Notes under the pieces: generated by a model
The model's database searches: none
Told to the model about the DNA's origin: nothing
Seen by the model: the letters and a program-made list of their open reading frames with translations, nothing else
Program-made: the position numbers and the translations under genes
NCBI GenBank assembly: GCA_964593725.1
Contig: CAZQJS010000018.1
Coordinates: forward strand, 1-46,832
DNA from: JAIOSM01 sp964593725
Lineage (GTDB): Bacteria > Desulfobacterota > Desulfobacteria > Desulfobacterales > Desulfobacteraceae
DNA: 46,832 bases
Direction: 5' to 3'
Shown: one piece after another, positions 8,656 to 18,182 of the stretch
Position numbering within the stretch: position 1 is the first letter of the stretch
Layout: the number at the start of each line of letters is the position of its first letter

Positions 8656-9465
8656 TCAATCAAACTCTGTGGAATCAAATGATTCTGATTCTGCAAGTAC
8701 ATCCTGCAGACCCTGAGTTAACTCAGCAGGGTTATTGGCAGATTTATAAATAGTGCGGCCTTGTTGCTTAAGGGAGTGGTTCTTACCAATACAGAATCCG
8801 ATACTGTAAATATTTATTGGCGTTTTTTCAATTAAAAAATCCACATATCGAGATAAATGCTCTGGATGGTCTGCAATCCCATCAGTTACAATAACAATTG
8901 TGTATTCTCCATATCCCAATTGTTTTCTCCCCTGCAATGTAGCAATTTCATATGCTTTAACCAAAGCATTATATAGAGGAGTCCGTCCTCCCGCTATTAG
9001 TAAGTTTATGGTTTGATTAAACTGAGCCCGGTCTCCTGATTTGAGTGGTAATGTCTCCCACCCAGGAGAGTGAAACGCAACAAGACCCAGATTGGCATCT
9101 TCAGGAACAGTTTTTGACCATTGAGATACAACATGCCTGGCAATAACAATTTTTTGCTGGCCAGCACCACATTCGATATCACTCATACTGCCGGATCCAT
9201 CAAAAACAAGTATATAATTTTTGGCCAGCAGATCTGAAGCAAGTTCTGTTTTTTCATCGGTCTGATCTCCACTAAACGGCCATACAAATTTTGAGTGTGT
9301 TGTTATTTCATTGGTATCGGCTTGAGTAGAGTCTGTCTGGGATATGGACTTTCCTGAACTCGATTGACTGGAAGATGGATTTCTATCATCGCACCCTATC
9401 AAAAAAAATAGAGATACAATAGTCAGCAGGACCAGATTGATCATTATATAGCGGCACTGTTTCAT
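8656..9465 (-). CDS. vWA-domain lipoprotein
   Basis: A 269-residue protein with a lipoprotein signal ending in the lipobox FLIGC, making Cys25 the likely lipidated residue. A Ser/Thr/Gln-rich linker is followed by a von Willebrand A domain. The metal-ion-dependent adhesion site looks complete: DGSGS at residues 89-93, GGRTPLYNAL for the Thr, and IVTDGIAD for the second Asp. Envelope vWA proteins usually mediate metal-dependent protein contacts. It stands between the two OmpA-fused binding proteins, so an envelope complex with them is a natural inference. The gaps are about 30 bases on each side. Confidence 0.85.
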   Translation of the reverse strand: MKQCRYIMINLVLLTIVSLFFLIGCDDRNPSSSQSSSGKSISQTDSTQADTNEITTHSKFVWPFSGDQTDEKTELASDLLAKNYILVFDGSGSMSDIECGAGQQKIVIARHVVSQWSKTVPEDANLGLVAFHSPGWETLPLKSGDRAQFNQTINLLIAGGRTPLYNALVKAYEIATLQGRKQLGYGEYTIVIVTDGIADHPEHLSRYVDFLIEKTPINIYSIGFCIGKNHSLKQQGRTIYKSANNPAELTQGLQDVLAESESFDSTEFD

Positions 9466-9498
9466 GATGATAATTCCTCCTGTTTTCTGATTGGTAGT

Positions 9499-11199
9499 TT
9501 AATCTATAGGCTCAAACACAGCTTCTTCTGCTTCAATCTGAATTATTCTGAATACAACCCGCATATTACTAAGCCATTCATCCTTTGTTTTAGGAAACAC
9601 ATATTTAGGCTGTTCAATACCATGCCCAATCACTGTAAATTGACTTTTATCAAGGGGTACACCAATGGAAACAGCATATTTAACAATACTGTTGCGTACT
9701 GCCAGGGCACGACTCATACTCAAATTTTTTGCAGCCTGTTTAGTGCGTTTTAACACAATCGCAGTTGCATTTTTTTTCTTGAGCTTATTATATTTATGTG
9801 GATCACTGTGCCCTTCCACTGTAACAACTGCTCCGCCATAGGTTGCTGCAAGTTCAACAACTTTTTTAAAATCACTTGCATAGGCTGATTCTGCAAAAGT
9901 TTTCTGATTAGGACGAAAATTAATTTCAAAACTGAACAATTCGCCATCGGACAGAGTACCCATTGCTTGTTTTTTTGCCACTACACGGGCCACTTCTTCA
10001 GTTTTAAATTTGGGGGTTTCCACATTGTCAATTCCGGTTAATCCGGCTTTCAAGGAATTATAATTCCACTTGGCATGATCAATGGAGTGTTTGCCAGCAA
10101 GCAGGCCTATGCTCATAAAAGAACTCTGGATTTCAGCAGATAATCTGTTTATATTCCGGGGCCATTTTTTATCTCCAAAGAATTTAACATTCCCCCTGAA
10201 ACCAACAAATTCACAATCGCCGAACAATGCTTCTGCATCACCGATTGCCTGTTCACTGTCCAAAAGGAGTTTTCCTGCACTCTTGAACAATTTTTTATAG
10301 TCATTGGACCTGGCAGCTTTACTTTTAACCAGGTTCTTGAGTTCCTGGGTGGCAAGCATTAAGCCGTGAACAAAACCTTCTATCTCTTTTTTGTGCGCAT
10401 TAAAATAATCGCTTCGGACAGCATACACATCTGAAATAATACGGTTGGCTGTTTTTGTGGACATCATTATTTTAGCGCCCTTTACAGATCCTTCCGATCC
10501 TGTTCCTAAAGTCCCGTTTGAAGTCAAAAGTAAACCATCCGGGATAATAACAAACACTGCATCTACACCCTTGTCATACAATGCCTCGGCAGGAGAATTA
10601 TCTGTACCAGTAAGATCCTTTACCCATTTTATCTTTACATCGGACATGGCAAGGCCGGCATCTTTTAAAATCTTGGCAAGATAATCCACATGGGGGCCAT
10701 ATGCCTGGAGTGCAATGGTCTTGCCTTTCAGATCTTTTGCAGTCCTGATATTGGATTTCACCACCAGGCAGTCGCCGCCATTACTCCATGTCATCTGATA
10801 AATAATTACGGGTTTTGTCCTGGGGTCCTTTGAAATTACATCGGCAGCCATATTTATCATGCCCATTGTTCCGCGGAGAAAAGGTGTATCCCCACGTAAA
10901 TAGGCTTCAACCTGTTTTTGGAAGTTATCTTCACGAACAAGTTTTACTTTCAAACCTTTCTGATAAAAAACAGACCCTTTGGGGGTGATTGCTCCATTTC
11001 CATTGGCAAGAATAGTTGCGATATCTCCACCCCAGGTAATTAGCGGCACCTGCACATAATTACCGGATTTTACAGAACTGACACTGGTCTGAATAGTGTC
11101 TTTTAAAGGGGGAGATTTAGTGTAAGTGACTGCGTAAGCAGAAGAAAAACTTAATAAAACCAGGATTATAAATGAAACAATGATAGGTTTAACATTCAT
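9499..11199 (-). CDS. solute-binding domain fused to C-terminal OmpA peptidoglycan-binding domain (first copy)
   Basis: First gene of the operon, 566 residues. Residues 1-23 form a Sec signal peptide ending SSAYA. An NMT1/SsuA-like binding fold spans about 50-350 (GGDCLVVKSNIRTAKDLKGK is the usual substrate-domain signature). An OmpA-like domain occupies about 430-566, with FRPNQKTFAESA, VTVEGHSDPHKY, LSMSRALAVRNSIV and VIGHGIEQP. The OmpA loop is longer than usual owing to a Lys-rich insert. It shares its design with the gene at 7057-8625 but is quite different in sequence, so this is an old duplication or parallel fusion. Confidence 0.87.
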   Translation of the reverse strand: MNVKPIIVSFIILVLLSFSSAYAVTYTKSPPLKDTIQTSVSSVKSGNYVQVPLITWGGDIATILANGNGAITPKGSVFYQKGLKVKLVREDNFQKQVEAYLRGDTPFLRGTMGMINMAADVISKDPRTKPVIIYQMTWSNGGDCLVVKSNIRTAKDLKGKTIALQAYGPHVDYLAKILKDAGLAMSDVKIKWVKDLTGTDNSPAEALYDKGVDAVFVIIPDGLLLTSNGTLGTGSEGSVKGAKIMMSTKTANRIISDVYAVRSDYFNAHKKEIEGFVHGLMLATQELKNLVKSKAARSNDYKKLFKSAGKLLLDSEQAIGDAEALFGDCEFVGFRGNVKFFGDKKWPRNINRLSAEIQSSFMSIGLLAGKHSIDHAKWNYNSLKAGLTGIDNVETPKFKTEEVARVVAKKQAMGTLSDGELFSFEINFRPNQKTFAESAYASDFKKVVELAATYGGAVVTVEGHSDPHKYNKLKKKNATAIVLKRTKQAAKNLSMSRALAVRNSIVKYAVSIGVPLDKSQFTVIGHGIEQPKYVFPKTKDEWLSNMRVVFRIIQIEAEEAVFEPID

Positions 11200-11248
11200 A
11201 CATACCTTCCTTTCTGAAAGAATGAATTAAATTTAAACATCAAACGAT

Positions 11249-11277
11249 TAACTAATTGCTTTTTTACTTTTTGTCAA
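11249..11277 (-). promoter_or_regulatory. candidate sigma-70 promoter for the TelA/binding-protein operon
   Basis: On the minus strand a perfect TTGACA (+ strand 11272-11277) is followed after 17 bases by TAGTTA (11249-11254), a weak -10 box. It lies about 50 bases before ATG at 11199. The 125-base gap holds no other clear signal. The operon could instead be read through from the secretion genes upstream. Confidence 0.35.
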
Positions 11278-11324
11278 GATGATTATGCATTTTTTGTACG
11301 GGCAGAGTAATAGTTCAGTTTAAA

Positions 11325-12635
11325 TTACCGCTCAGTTAAGGCGGAATCCATGGAATTTAGAAACGGGCTTAACAGATATTGCAGTACTGTTCTTTCCCCT
11401 GTCTGAATGGAAACCTTAAGAATCATTCCAGGGTAGAGCATATATTTTTGTGCCCTGCCCTGGAAGTAGTTCTGCTCTGTCATTATTGATGCTTTATAAT
11501 ATGCTGATCCTTCCGGCGTGACAAATGTATCAGGGCTGATACGAATTACTTTTCCCTTTAATACGCCGTATTTAAATGCATCTGATGAAGTCAGGGTTAA
11601 AACTGCATGCTGTCCCGGACTGATATACCCTATATCCTGTGTCTGAAGTTTTGCCTCAATAATCAAATGGTCATCATGGGGCACAATATCAAGCATTGTT
11701 GACCCGGCCCTGACAACACCGCCCCGGGTATAGACATAAAGTGCTTTGACGATGCCATCCACCGGAGCTCGCAATATGGTTCGCTGCAGGTGATCTTTAA
11801 ACTTGCGTATCCTCTGGGAAAGCTCCTTAAAATGCTGCCTGTTCTCTTCAAGTTGAATCTGGACATTCTGTCTGTATGAGCTTAATATACCTTCAAGACG
11901 GCTCTCCTGTTCCTTTAGTGCAGAATCTGCACGTTTTACTGCAATACTGTTTTCTTCAATAGAACTCTTAAGTAAATTTGATTCCTTGAGAAGGTTTAAG
12001 TGATCGTACCGGTTGGTCAGGTCTTCCTTAAGCAGGTTTTCACTTATTTTAATCTGCTCGTTTAACAGACTGATCCGTTTCTTCTGATTCCTGACCCGTG
12101 CTTTTAATTCGTTTAAACTCTGGCTGCGCTGGGAAATCAATTTTTTCTGGCTCTCCTGATGATTCTGCAATTGTGCCTGATTTGCATGGAAAAGCTCCTC
12201 TGCCTGTTTAATCTGGGTTTTATGTTCCTGAACAAGGCTTTTATCAAATTCAATATGATCAGCTCCGGCAAGTTCTGCTTTAAGGCGTGCAATATTAATT
12301 GCTAAAGATGCTGTTCTGATCTTCAACTCCTCAACACTTGCCTTGCTGTCTGTATTTTCAAGTTCAATCAGCGGCTGCCCTTTTTTTACCACCTGCCCCT
12401 CTTTCACAAGTATATCCTTTATAATTCCGCCTTCCAGGTGCTGTACCTGTTTGATATTACCTGAAGGTACGACTTCTCCCATTGTAATGCTCATGATATC
12501 CAGGGTGCTGTAAAACGCCCAGAACCCAAAACCGGCAAACAGCAATATGCATACGAAAAAAAACAGATGTGTTGTTTTTGATATTTCTGTATTCCGATCA
12601 TCTGCTGTTTTAAATTGTTCAGTGAAGATTCTCAT
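11325..12635 (-). CDS. HlyD-family membrane fusion protein of the type I secretion system
   Basis: A 436-residue periplasmic adaptor that should link the ABC exporter to TolC. One transmembrane helix is at about residues 25-48. Then come the biotinyl-lipoyl half-motif (VQHLEGGIIKDILVKEGQVV), a long coiled-coil hairpin at about 110-290, the second lipoyl half (TILRAPVDGIVKALYVYTRGG) and a beta-barrel domain. The order and length match HlyD/LapC-type adaptors. Its start overlaps the exporter gene by 17 bases, implying translational coupling. It is the last gene of the secretion operon. Confidence 0.93.
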   Translation of the reverse strand: MRIFTEQFKTADDRNTEISKTTHLFFFVCILLFAGFGFWAFYSTLDIMSITMGEVVPSGNIKQVQHLEGGIIKDILVKEGQVVKKGQPLIELENTDSKASVEELKIRTASLAINIARLKAELAGADHIEFDKSLVQEHKTQIKQAEELFHANQAQLQNHQESQKKLISQRSQSLNELKARVRNQKKRISLLNEQIKISENLLKEDLTNRYDHLNLLKESNLLKSSIEENSIAVKRADSALKEQESRLEGILSSYRQNVQIQLEENRQHFKELSQRIRKFKDHLQRTILRAPVDGIVKALYVYTRGGVVRAGSTMLDIVPHDDHLIIEAKLQTQDIGYISPGQHAVLTLTSSDAFKYGVLKGKVIRISPDTFVTPEGSAYYKASIMTEQNYFQGRAQKYMLYPGMILKVSIQTGERTVLQYLLSPFLNSMDSALTER

Positions 12636-14319
12636 TTACAGGCCTTTTTATCTGGGAAACATGTGTGGCTGTTCCAGGAAGCGTTAATCTGGGAACAGGT
12701 TTTATGTTAAGGTCAAGTCTGATTCCATGCCCCTGCAAAATATCAGGATTATGTGAAAAAATAATCAGGGTCTTTTTTCTCTGTATGCATTCTGTAATAA
12801 CCTGGAACATATAACCAATGCCCTCAGGATCCATTCCTTCGGAAGGCTCATCAATAACAACAAGCTGGCCGTCTGTCACAAGGGCGCGTGCAATGGCGAT
12901 GCGGCGGCGTATACCAGGGGCAAGGTTTTTACCGCCATTTATCAGAATTGTCTTTATACCTGCCGGACTTGTATCAAGGAAACGTCTTAACCCTGATTTT
13001 ACAAGTATTTTATTAAAATCTTCTTCATCTATCCCGGGGTTGTTGGTAATAATGTTTTCCTGGATGGTTCCATCAAAAAACATTGGTTCCTGGGGGATAT
13101 AGATAATCTGCTGTCTCCACCATTTAAGCATTACCTGCCTGAGATCAATCCCGTCAATGAGTATATTACCCTGTACAGGGAAAAGAAGCCCTGTTAAAAG
13201 CCGTGCCATTGTTGTTTTGCCTGCTCCATTGGTTCCCGTTACCACAAGCAGGCTTCCTGGATTTAAGACAAAAGAGACAGACTCAAAAACCGGGCCAAAA
13301 GCTCTTGTAAATCTGAAGGAGAGATCAGACAGCTCAATCTTACCTGAAAATTTCTTTAAAGAGGTTCCATGTTCCGTCTCCCTTGGTATTCTGCAAAAAT
13401 TATCCAGAATATCAAGGGATTGGCCTGCATTGACAAAAACCGACCCAAGCTGGGCAAACCTGATTATCGGTCCCATTGCTCTGCTTGCAAGGATATTTGC
13501 CCCAATCATTGCAGCAACACTCATCTCACCATGCACTGCGTAAACAGCACCTGCAGCCATGACACAAACATTCATCAATGCCTGCAGACTGCCTGCAGAA
13601 GACTTTAAAACACCCTGGTGGGCAATATTTCTCTGTTTAATCTTACTTAAGACCATCTGATACTGCATCCATGCCTTTTTCAAAAATCCTGCTGCATTAA
13701 AGCTCCTGACACTGTCAGATGCCTGGATCACACTGTTGACTATGCTGTTATTCCCTGCAGTAACCCGGCGCATGTCTTTTTGAGGCTGCCTTTGAAAAAA
13801 ATGATGGGCCATGGAAAGGATAAACCCTGTAATAAGAAATCCTGTCACAATAACAGCTATGGCTGGTTTTAAAAAAAATATTGCCATAACATAAAGAAGT
13901 GCAAAGGGGATATCAAAAACAGATACAATATTGGCGGGATTATAGGCATTAAGAACTGTATTAAGATGATTTGTTATCTCCCTGCGCTGAACAGGCGGAA
14001 TATTTTCAAGTGCGCCTGTCCGTGCATGTGTAAAGGTGTCAAAAACATCAGCACTTAATTCTGCATCTGCTTTCAGGTTAAGTCCCCGGGCAAGACTCAA
14101 ACGTATCAGACGGAATGCAAACTCCATTGCAATTGCAACCAGAACACCCGTTGTGAGTGTAATCAAAGTGGAGGTGATCCCGCTTGTCACATACCTGCGT
14201 AAAACCTGAATCACAAAGACAGGTGAAGAAAGTCCGAGAATGCTGATGAGCAAAGAAGCAACCCACAACTCAAGGGTAAGGAGCGGCAGGCTTTTCAGTC
14301 GTTTGATCAATTCTTTCAT
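12619..14319 (-). CDS. type I secretion ABC transporter (permease-ATPase fusion)
   Basis: A 566-residue half-transporter. Residues 1-310 are the membrane domain with about six hydrophobic stretches and residues 325-540 the ATPase. There is no N-terminal C39 peptidase domain, so export without leader cleavage is expected. Walker A GTNGAGKT is at 362-369 and Walker B QLVVIDEP at 485-492. The ABC signature, normally LSGGQ, reads LAPGI at 466-470, an unusual replacement flanked by otherwise normal sequence (NGGKN before, RRRIAIARAL after). ATG at 14319 is just past the sulfotransferase stop. It presumably exports the RTX-like protein encoded at 16182. Confidence 0.92.
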   Translation of the reverse strand: MKELIKRLKSLPLLTLELWVASLLISILGLSSPVFVIQVLRRYVTSGITSTLITLTTGVLVAIAMEFAFRLIRLSLARGLNLKADAELSADVFDTFTHARTGALENIPPVQRREITNHLNTVLNAYNPANIVSVFDIPFALLYVMAIFFLKPAIAVIVTGFLITGFILSMAHHFFQRQPQKDMRRVTAGNNSIVNSVIQASDSVRSFNAAGFLKKAWMQYQMVLSKIKQRNIAHQGVLKSSAGSLQALMNVCVMAAGAVYAVHGEMSVAAMIGANILASRAMGPIIRFAQLGSVFVNAGQSLDILDNFCRIPRETEHGTSLKKFSGKIELSDLSFRFTRAFGPVFESVSFVLNPGSLLVVTGTNGAGKTTMARLLTGLLFPVQGNILIDGIDLRQVMLKWWRQQIIYIPQEPMFFDGTIQENIITNNPGIDEEDFNKILVKSGLRRFLDTSPAGIKTILINGGKNLAPGIRRRIAIARALVTDGQLVVIDEPSEGMDPEGIGYMFQVITECIQRKKTLIIFSHNPDILQGHGIRLDLNIKPVPRLTLPGTATHVSQIKRPVNENLH

Positions 14320-14321
14320 GA

Positions 14322-16169
14322 TTAATGGGCAGGTTCTTTGCGGGTTTTTGCAATCTTTTCATCATCTTTTCTTAAATTTTTTGGCAAAGCATCTCCAATC
14401 ACTCCACGCAAAGGAGTTAAAAACTTATCATAATTTTTCCATCTGTTAAGGGAAGTGTTGTAAACAGGCTGGCGCACCTGCCAGGTGGATGCTGTTCTCA
14501 CTTCTCTTTTGGTATTATAAAAATCAAGGCATGCCTTATCCCAGTCAAGGCCAACAAAATCAAGAATTTTTTTTGTCATGCCTTTATGGTCAGAAACCAT
14601 TTCATCATAGGGGACATCAAGTATTGGTGATGGCAGTACCCTGCGCCAGTGTTCCATAATCCTGACATACTCCCTGCAATAATGCCCCATATCTGTCAGG
14701 TTAAGTGAAAAGGGCATAACCATGGCAAAGTGCTGAAAATAGCATGACAGGCTTATATCCAGAAGATTGCGCTGGCAATTGATAATCTTTGCCCTGGGTA
14801 AAAACAGGGATATCATACCAAGGTGCATGAAATTTCCGGGCATCTTGTCTGTTATTCTGCTGGGCTCTTTACCGCCAAGGGAACAAACAGAACTTACATA
14901 ATCTTCGCCAAGCCTGCATGCTGTCATGGCATCAAGCATTGTTACATTCTCGGGATAAGCTGCAAGTCTGCCCTGGGATTTTGACATGGATTGAATCAAA
15001 TTACCAAGAAATGGCAGCTCACCTGCCCCAAATACATTTGGGTGGCTTGCAAGGGTCTGTTCAACAAGGGTTGTGCCGGAACGGGGAATACCAACAATAA
15101 AAACCGGTGTATCACTTTCACTGCCCATTCCTTTCCGGCTTGCAAAAAACTCTTTAGTAAAAACAGACATTATTCTTGAAACAAGTATATGGTGCATTTC
15201 CGGATCAAATGCTCTGTTTGTATCGTCAAGTCTGTCATCAAGGTCATTGCCTTTTTTAAAATGATCAAAGGCTTTTTCAAATTCCCCGTTATCATCATAA
15301 ATTTTGCCCATGGCAAAATGAAGGCTGCGTTTCTGCTCATTATTCAGCCTGGAATCATCAAACAAGTCTTCCATTTTTTCAAGTTCTTCAGGAGTTGATC
15401 CCACTTTTGACCTTGAAAGATTATAATAAGTTGATATATTGCCCGGGTCAATTCCCATTGCTTTTTCAAAATATTCAACAGATTGCTCTATTTTACCAAG
15501 GTTTCTTAATATGCTTCCAATACTGTTCAAAATACCAATATGTTTCGGCATTTTTTCAAGGGCCTGCTGATAAATTTCCAATGCTTCTTCAGGCTGTCCT
15601 GTCGCCTCAAGAGCGTTTGCTAAAGCAAGCTTTGCTTCATAATAGTTTTCCTTTAATGCCACAGCCTTTCTTAAAAGAGGGACTGCATCCAGAGCTCTTT
15701 CCATATCCATGAGAGTCATTCCAAGATAATTATAAGCCTGGGCAAATCCAGGATCAATTGCAAGGGTGAGACGAAACCGTGCAATGGCTTCCTGATATTT
15801 TTTCTGGTCACTTAAAGTATTGGCAATACCAAGGTGAGCCTTTAAAAATTCCGGCATAATTGTAAGGGCTTTTTCAAAGGCTTCCATGGCCTTATCATGT
15901 TTCCTGCTCCTGCGGTAGAACTCCCCAAGATTGGCAAGATAAAGAGGGTTGGTTTTATCAATCTGTACAGCTTTTTCAAGCTCTTTAATTGCTCCTTTAA
16001 TATCATTTTTTTTCAGGGCAATGAGAGACAGAAGGTGAAGCAGCTGGGGCTCTAAGGAATACTTTTCACGAAATCCGGATATGGCTTTTTCAGCTTCAGC
16101 AACATTGTTTTGACTTATGTGATGCATTGCAGTGGCAAGTGCCTGTTCAACCGGAATCATATAATACAC
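14322..16169 (-). CDS. TPR-repeat sulfotransferase
   Basis: A 615-residue cytoplasmic protein. Residues about 10-310 are tandem tetratricopeptide repeats (typical blocks ending ALTIMPEF, LAIDPGFAQA, AMGIDPGN). Residues about 353-600 are a PAPS-dependent sulfotransferase (Sulfotransfer_3 type): the 5'-phosphosulfate loop FIVGIPRSGTT is at 357-367, and a later region (YREYVRIMEHW ... DVPYDEM) fits the second cofactor motif. The gene lies between the secreted protein and its exporter with gaps of 12 and 2 bases, so the likely acceptor is the exported protein or a glycan on it. The acceptor residue is unknown. GTG at 16169, preceded by AGGAG, is the likeliest start; ATG at 16160 is an alternative. 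Confidence 0.9.
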   Translation of the reverse strand: MYYMIPVEQALATAMHHISQNNVAEAEKAISGFREKYSLEPQLLHLLSLIALKKNDIKGAIKELEKAVQIDKTNPLYLANLGEFYRRSRKHDKAMEAFEKALTIMPEFLKAHLGIANTLSDQKKYQEAIARFRLTLAIDPGFAQAYNYLGMTLMDMERALDAVPLLRKAVALKENYYEAKLALANALEATGQPEEALEIYQQALEKMPKHIGILNSIGSILRNLGKIEQSVEYFEKAMGIDPGNISTYYNLSRSKVGSTPEELEKMEDLFDDSRLNNEQKRSLHFAMGKIYDDNGEFEKAFDHFKKGNDLDDRLDDTNRAFDPEMHHILVSRIMSVFTKEFFASRKGMGSESDTPVFIVGIPRSGTTLVEQTLASHPNVFGAGELPFLGNLIQSMSKSQGRLAAYPENVTMLDAMTACRLGEDYVSSVCSLGGKEPSRITDKMPGNFMHLGMISLFLPRAKIINCQRNLLDISLSCYFQHFAMVMPFSLNLTDMGHYCREYVRIMEHWRRVLPSPILDVPYDEMVSDHKGMTKKILDFVGLDWDKACLDFYNTKREVRTASTWQVRQPVYNTSLNRWKNYDKFLTPLRGVIGDALPKNLRKDDEKIAKTRKEPAH

Positions 16170-16181
16170 TCAGCTCCTGTA

Positions 16182-18167
16182 TCACGAAAGATCAATATGT
16201 GATGCATCCATGCCGACATCAGTATCAAAGGCTGCCACAACATGGGCGCTGCCTGTTCCATTCCCATCGGCATCATAGGACAGAACCCAGTCAGCTCCGT
16301 TGTTGTAATAAAGCCAGAAATCATTTGCATCCAATGCAGCCGACCCTGCGACAAAATTTGCTGCAGCAAGGTGGCCTCCGGTTTCACTTCCGTTAAAAAC
16401 AGAACCTCTGAAGTCAAATTGATAATTATGGCCGGAAGAGAGCCTGTTCACTACATCACCAAGTTCATCAGTATTAAAATACTGGAAAACATATTCCAGT
16501 CCGCTGCCTGAAGGGGCATCAATGGAAATTGTATCATTTCCCTGTCCGCCATTTATAACAACCTCATTATTTGTAATATTTAACAATCCTGAACCGGTCA
16601 GATTAAAATGAAACATATCATTGCCTGCTCCGCCAAGCATTACAATGAAGTTATTATGGACATTTCCGCCTATTCCTGCATTAGCGCCCATATCAAAATT
16701 AAGAGTATCGTTGCCGCTGCCTCCGGCCATTAATATCTGATTATTATCTACATTAATATAATTACCAGCAGCCTTGAGATCAATGTGCAATAAATCATTG
16801 CCTGATCCTGCATCCAATCTGATGTGGTTGCTGTTTACTGTTGCACCATTGCCGGGAGGTCCTGCAATATTATCGTTATGGATATGCGCAGAAAAATTTA
16901 ACGTATCATCTCCCAGAGTCCCTCTCATGGCAATGTCATTCCTAACCATCTGGGCATTGCGGGCACCAGCAGTAGTTGTGGCATTATAAACGTTTGCCGA
17001 GAAATCAAGCGCATCATTTCCTGCTCCGCCGGACATGAAGATACGATTGAAATTCATTGCTGCTGAGCGGGTGCCGTTATGGGCTATATCATTATGGATA
17101 TCTACAGTAAAATTAAGGGTATCATTTCCATCCTCTCCCTGCATTTCAATAATATTCCGCGCCATATTTGCCTCAACAGCAACAGGGCCGCCAGCAGGTG
17201 CAGTAATGGTATTGTCAACCTGTGCGTTGAAATTAAGGGTATCATCTCCTGCACCGCCTTTCATTACAACATGATTATTGGACAATCTGGAAGAGATATA
17301 TCCTGAGCTGTCAAACCCATGATGGATATTAATATCAAGGTTCAATAGATCATGCCCTGCCCCTCCGTCAATTGAAAATGTATTATTCAAAACTACCATG
17401 CCGGCAGATGCAAGCATGTTCATTACTTCATCTCCACCTGCTCCGTCTATTACTACATTATTGGACCACATGCCTCCCCGGCTGCCAGTTGCGAATAACT
17501 CTATGGAGAGCCTGTCATACCCTTCCTGCCCCTGGAGTTCAATTGTGCTTTTTCCCCCCAGCCCATGGGAATTATAACCGTAAATCACACTATTACTTCC
17601 AGTGCCTCCAATGGTGGGAGTAGCGCCTGTGTGAAAAGGCTGGGTATATCCGTACATGGTAATCATAAGAGCATTATGACCCACACTTCCTTCAGATATT
17701 GTATCTCTGCCGTAAAAACCGAGGTCTTCAGGCATTCCGCTGTCCGGAGCCGGATTAAGATCATTGTGGGTGGCCATCCGGGACAATGTTCCCCGGGTAT
17801 TCAGATAAGGAGTTTTTCCAAACACCTGATAGTCTGACTCTGGCTGGGATTGAGGACCGTCCCCCACAAAGTCGGGTTCAGTTGTATATCCAAGACCTGT
17901 CTCATCCACAATATCTCCAAGTCCGGACATCAGATTATCAAGGGCAGCTGCAAACCCATTTTCAGCAAAAGTCGACATTGCTGCTGCTTTAATCCGGGCA
18001 AACTGGTCAGGTAAATATCCCAGCATATCCTCAATTGCACTGGCTACAGCATCAAAGGACTCTGCTGCGGTTTGTGCAGGGGTTGCCTGTCCTGAAGACA
18101 AATGCGAATCAAAAAATTCCTTTGCCACATTTTCCATCTGATCAATAAAAGTATTAATATCTGTCAT
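16182..18167 (-). CDS. RTX-like secreted repeat protein, predicted type I secretion substrate
   Basis: About 661 residues, no Sec signal. Residues 1-95 are a helical N-terminus. Residues about 185-550 carry ten clear Ca-binding-type nonapeptides (GGAGDDTLNF-like) beginning near 243, 269, 305, 345, 381, 418, 454, 483, 513 and 541 (numbered from the TTG at 18173), plus a degenerate one near 213. Each is preceded by N-N-x-(I/V)-x-(M/I). They are spaced 26-40 residues apart, not packed in tandem as in classical RTX blocks. The end (DFWLYYNNGADWVLSYDADG and following) looks like a type I secretion C-terminus. ATG at 18167 with AGAGAGG six bases upstream is preferred over TTG at 18173. Function could be adhesin or surface layer; no enzymatic domain is recognisable. 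Confidence 0.85.
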   Translation of the reverse strand: MTDINTFIDQMENVAKEFFDSHLSSGQATPAQTAAESFDAVASAIEDMLGYLPDQFARIKAAAMSTFAENGFAAALDNLMSGLGDIVDETGLGYTTEPDFVGDGPQSQPESDYQVFGKTPYLNTRGTLSRMATHNDLNPAPDSGMPEDLGFYGRDTISEGSVGHNALMITMYGYTQPFHTGATPTIGGTGSNSVIYGYNSHGLGGKSTIELQGQEGYDRLSIELFATGSRGGMWSNNVVIDGAGGDEVMNMLASAGMVVLNNTFSIDGGAGHDLLNLDINIHHGFDSSGYISSRLSNNHVVMKGGAGDDTLNFNAQVDNTITAPAGGPVAVEANMARNIIEMQGEDGNDTLNFTVDIHNDIAHNGTRSAAMNFNRIFMSGGAGNDALDFSANVYNATTTAGARNAQMVRNDIAMRGTLGDDTLNFSAHIHNDNIAGPPGNGATVNSNHIRLDAGSGNDLLHIDLKAAGNYINVDNNQILMAGGSGNDTLNFDMGANAGIGGNVHNNFIVMLGGAGNDMFHFNLTGSGLLNITNNEVVINGGQGNDTISIDAPSGSGLEYVFQYFNTDELGDVVNRLSSGHNYQFDFRGSVFNGSETGGHLAAANFVAGSAALDANDFWLYYNNGADWVLSYDADGNGTGSAHVVAAFDTDVGMDASHIDLS

Positions 18168-18182
18168 AATCAACCTCTCTAT

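Noticed and set aside
16127..18000. Several open frames of 60-90 codons opposite the RTX-like gene
   Set aside because: They are antisense shadows of a repetitive coding region, have no recognisable domains and no ribosome-binding sites.
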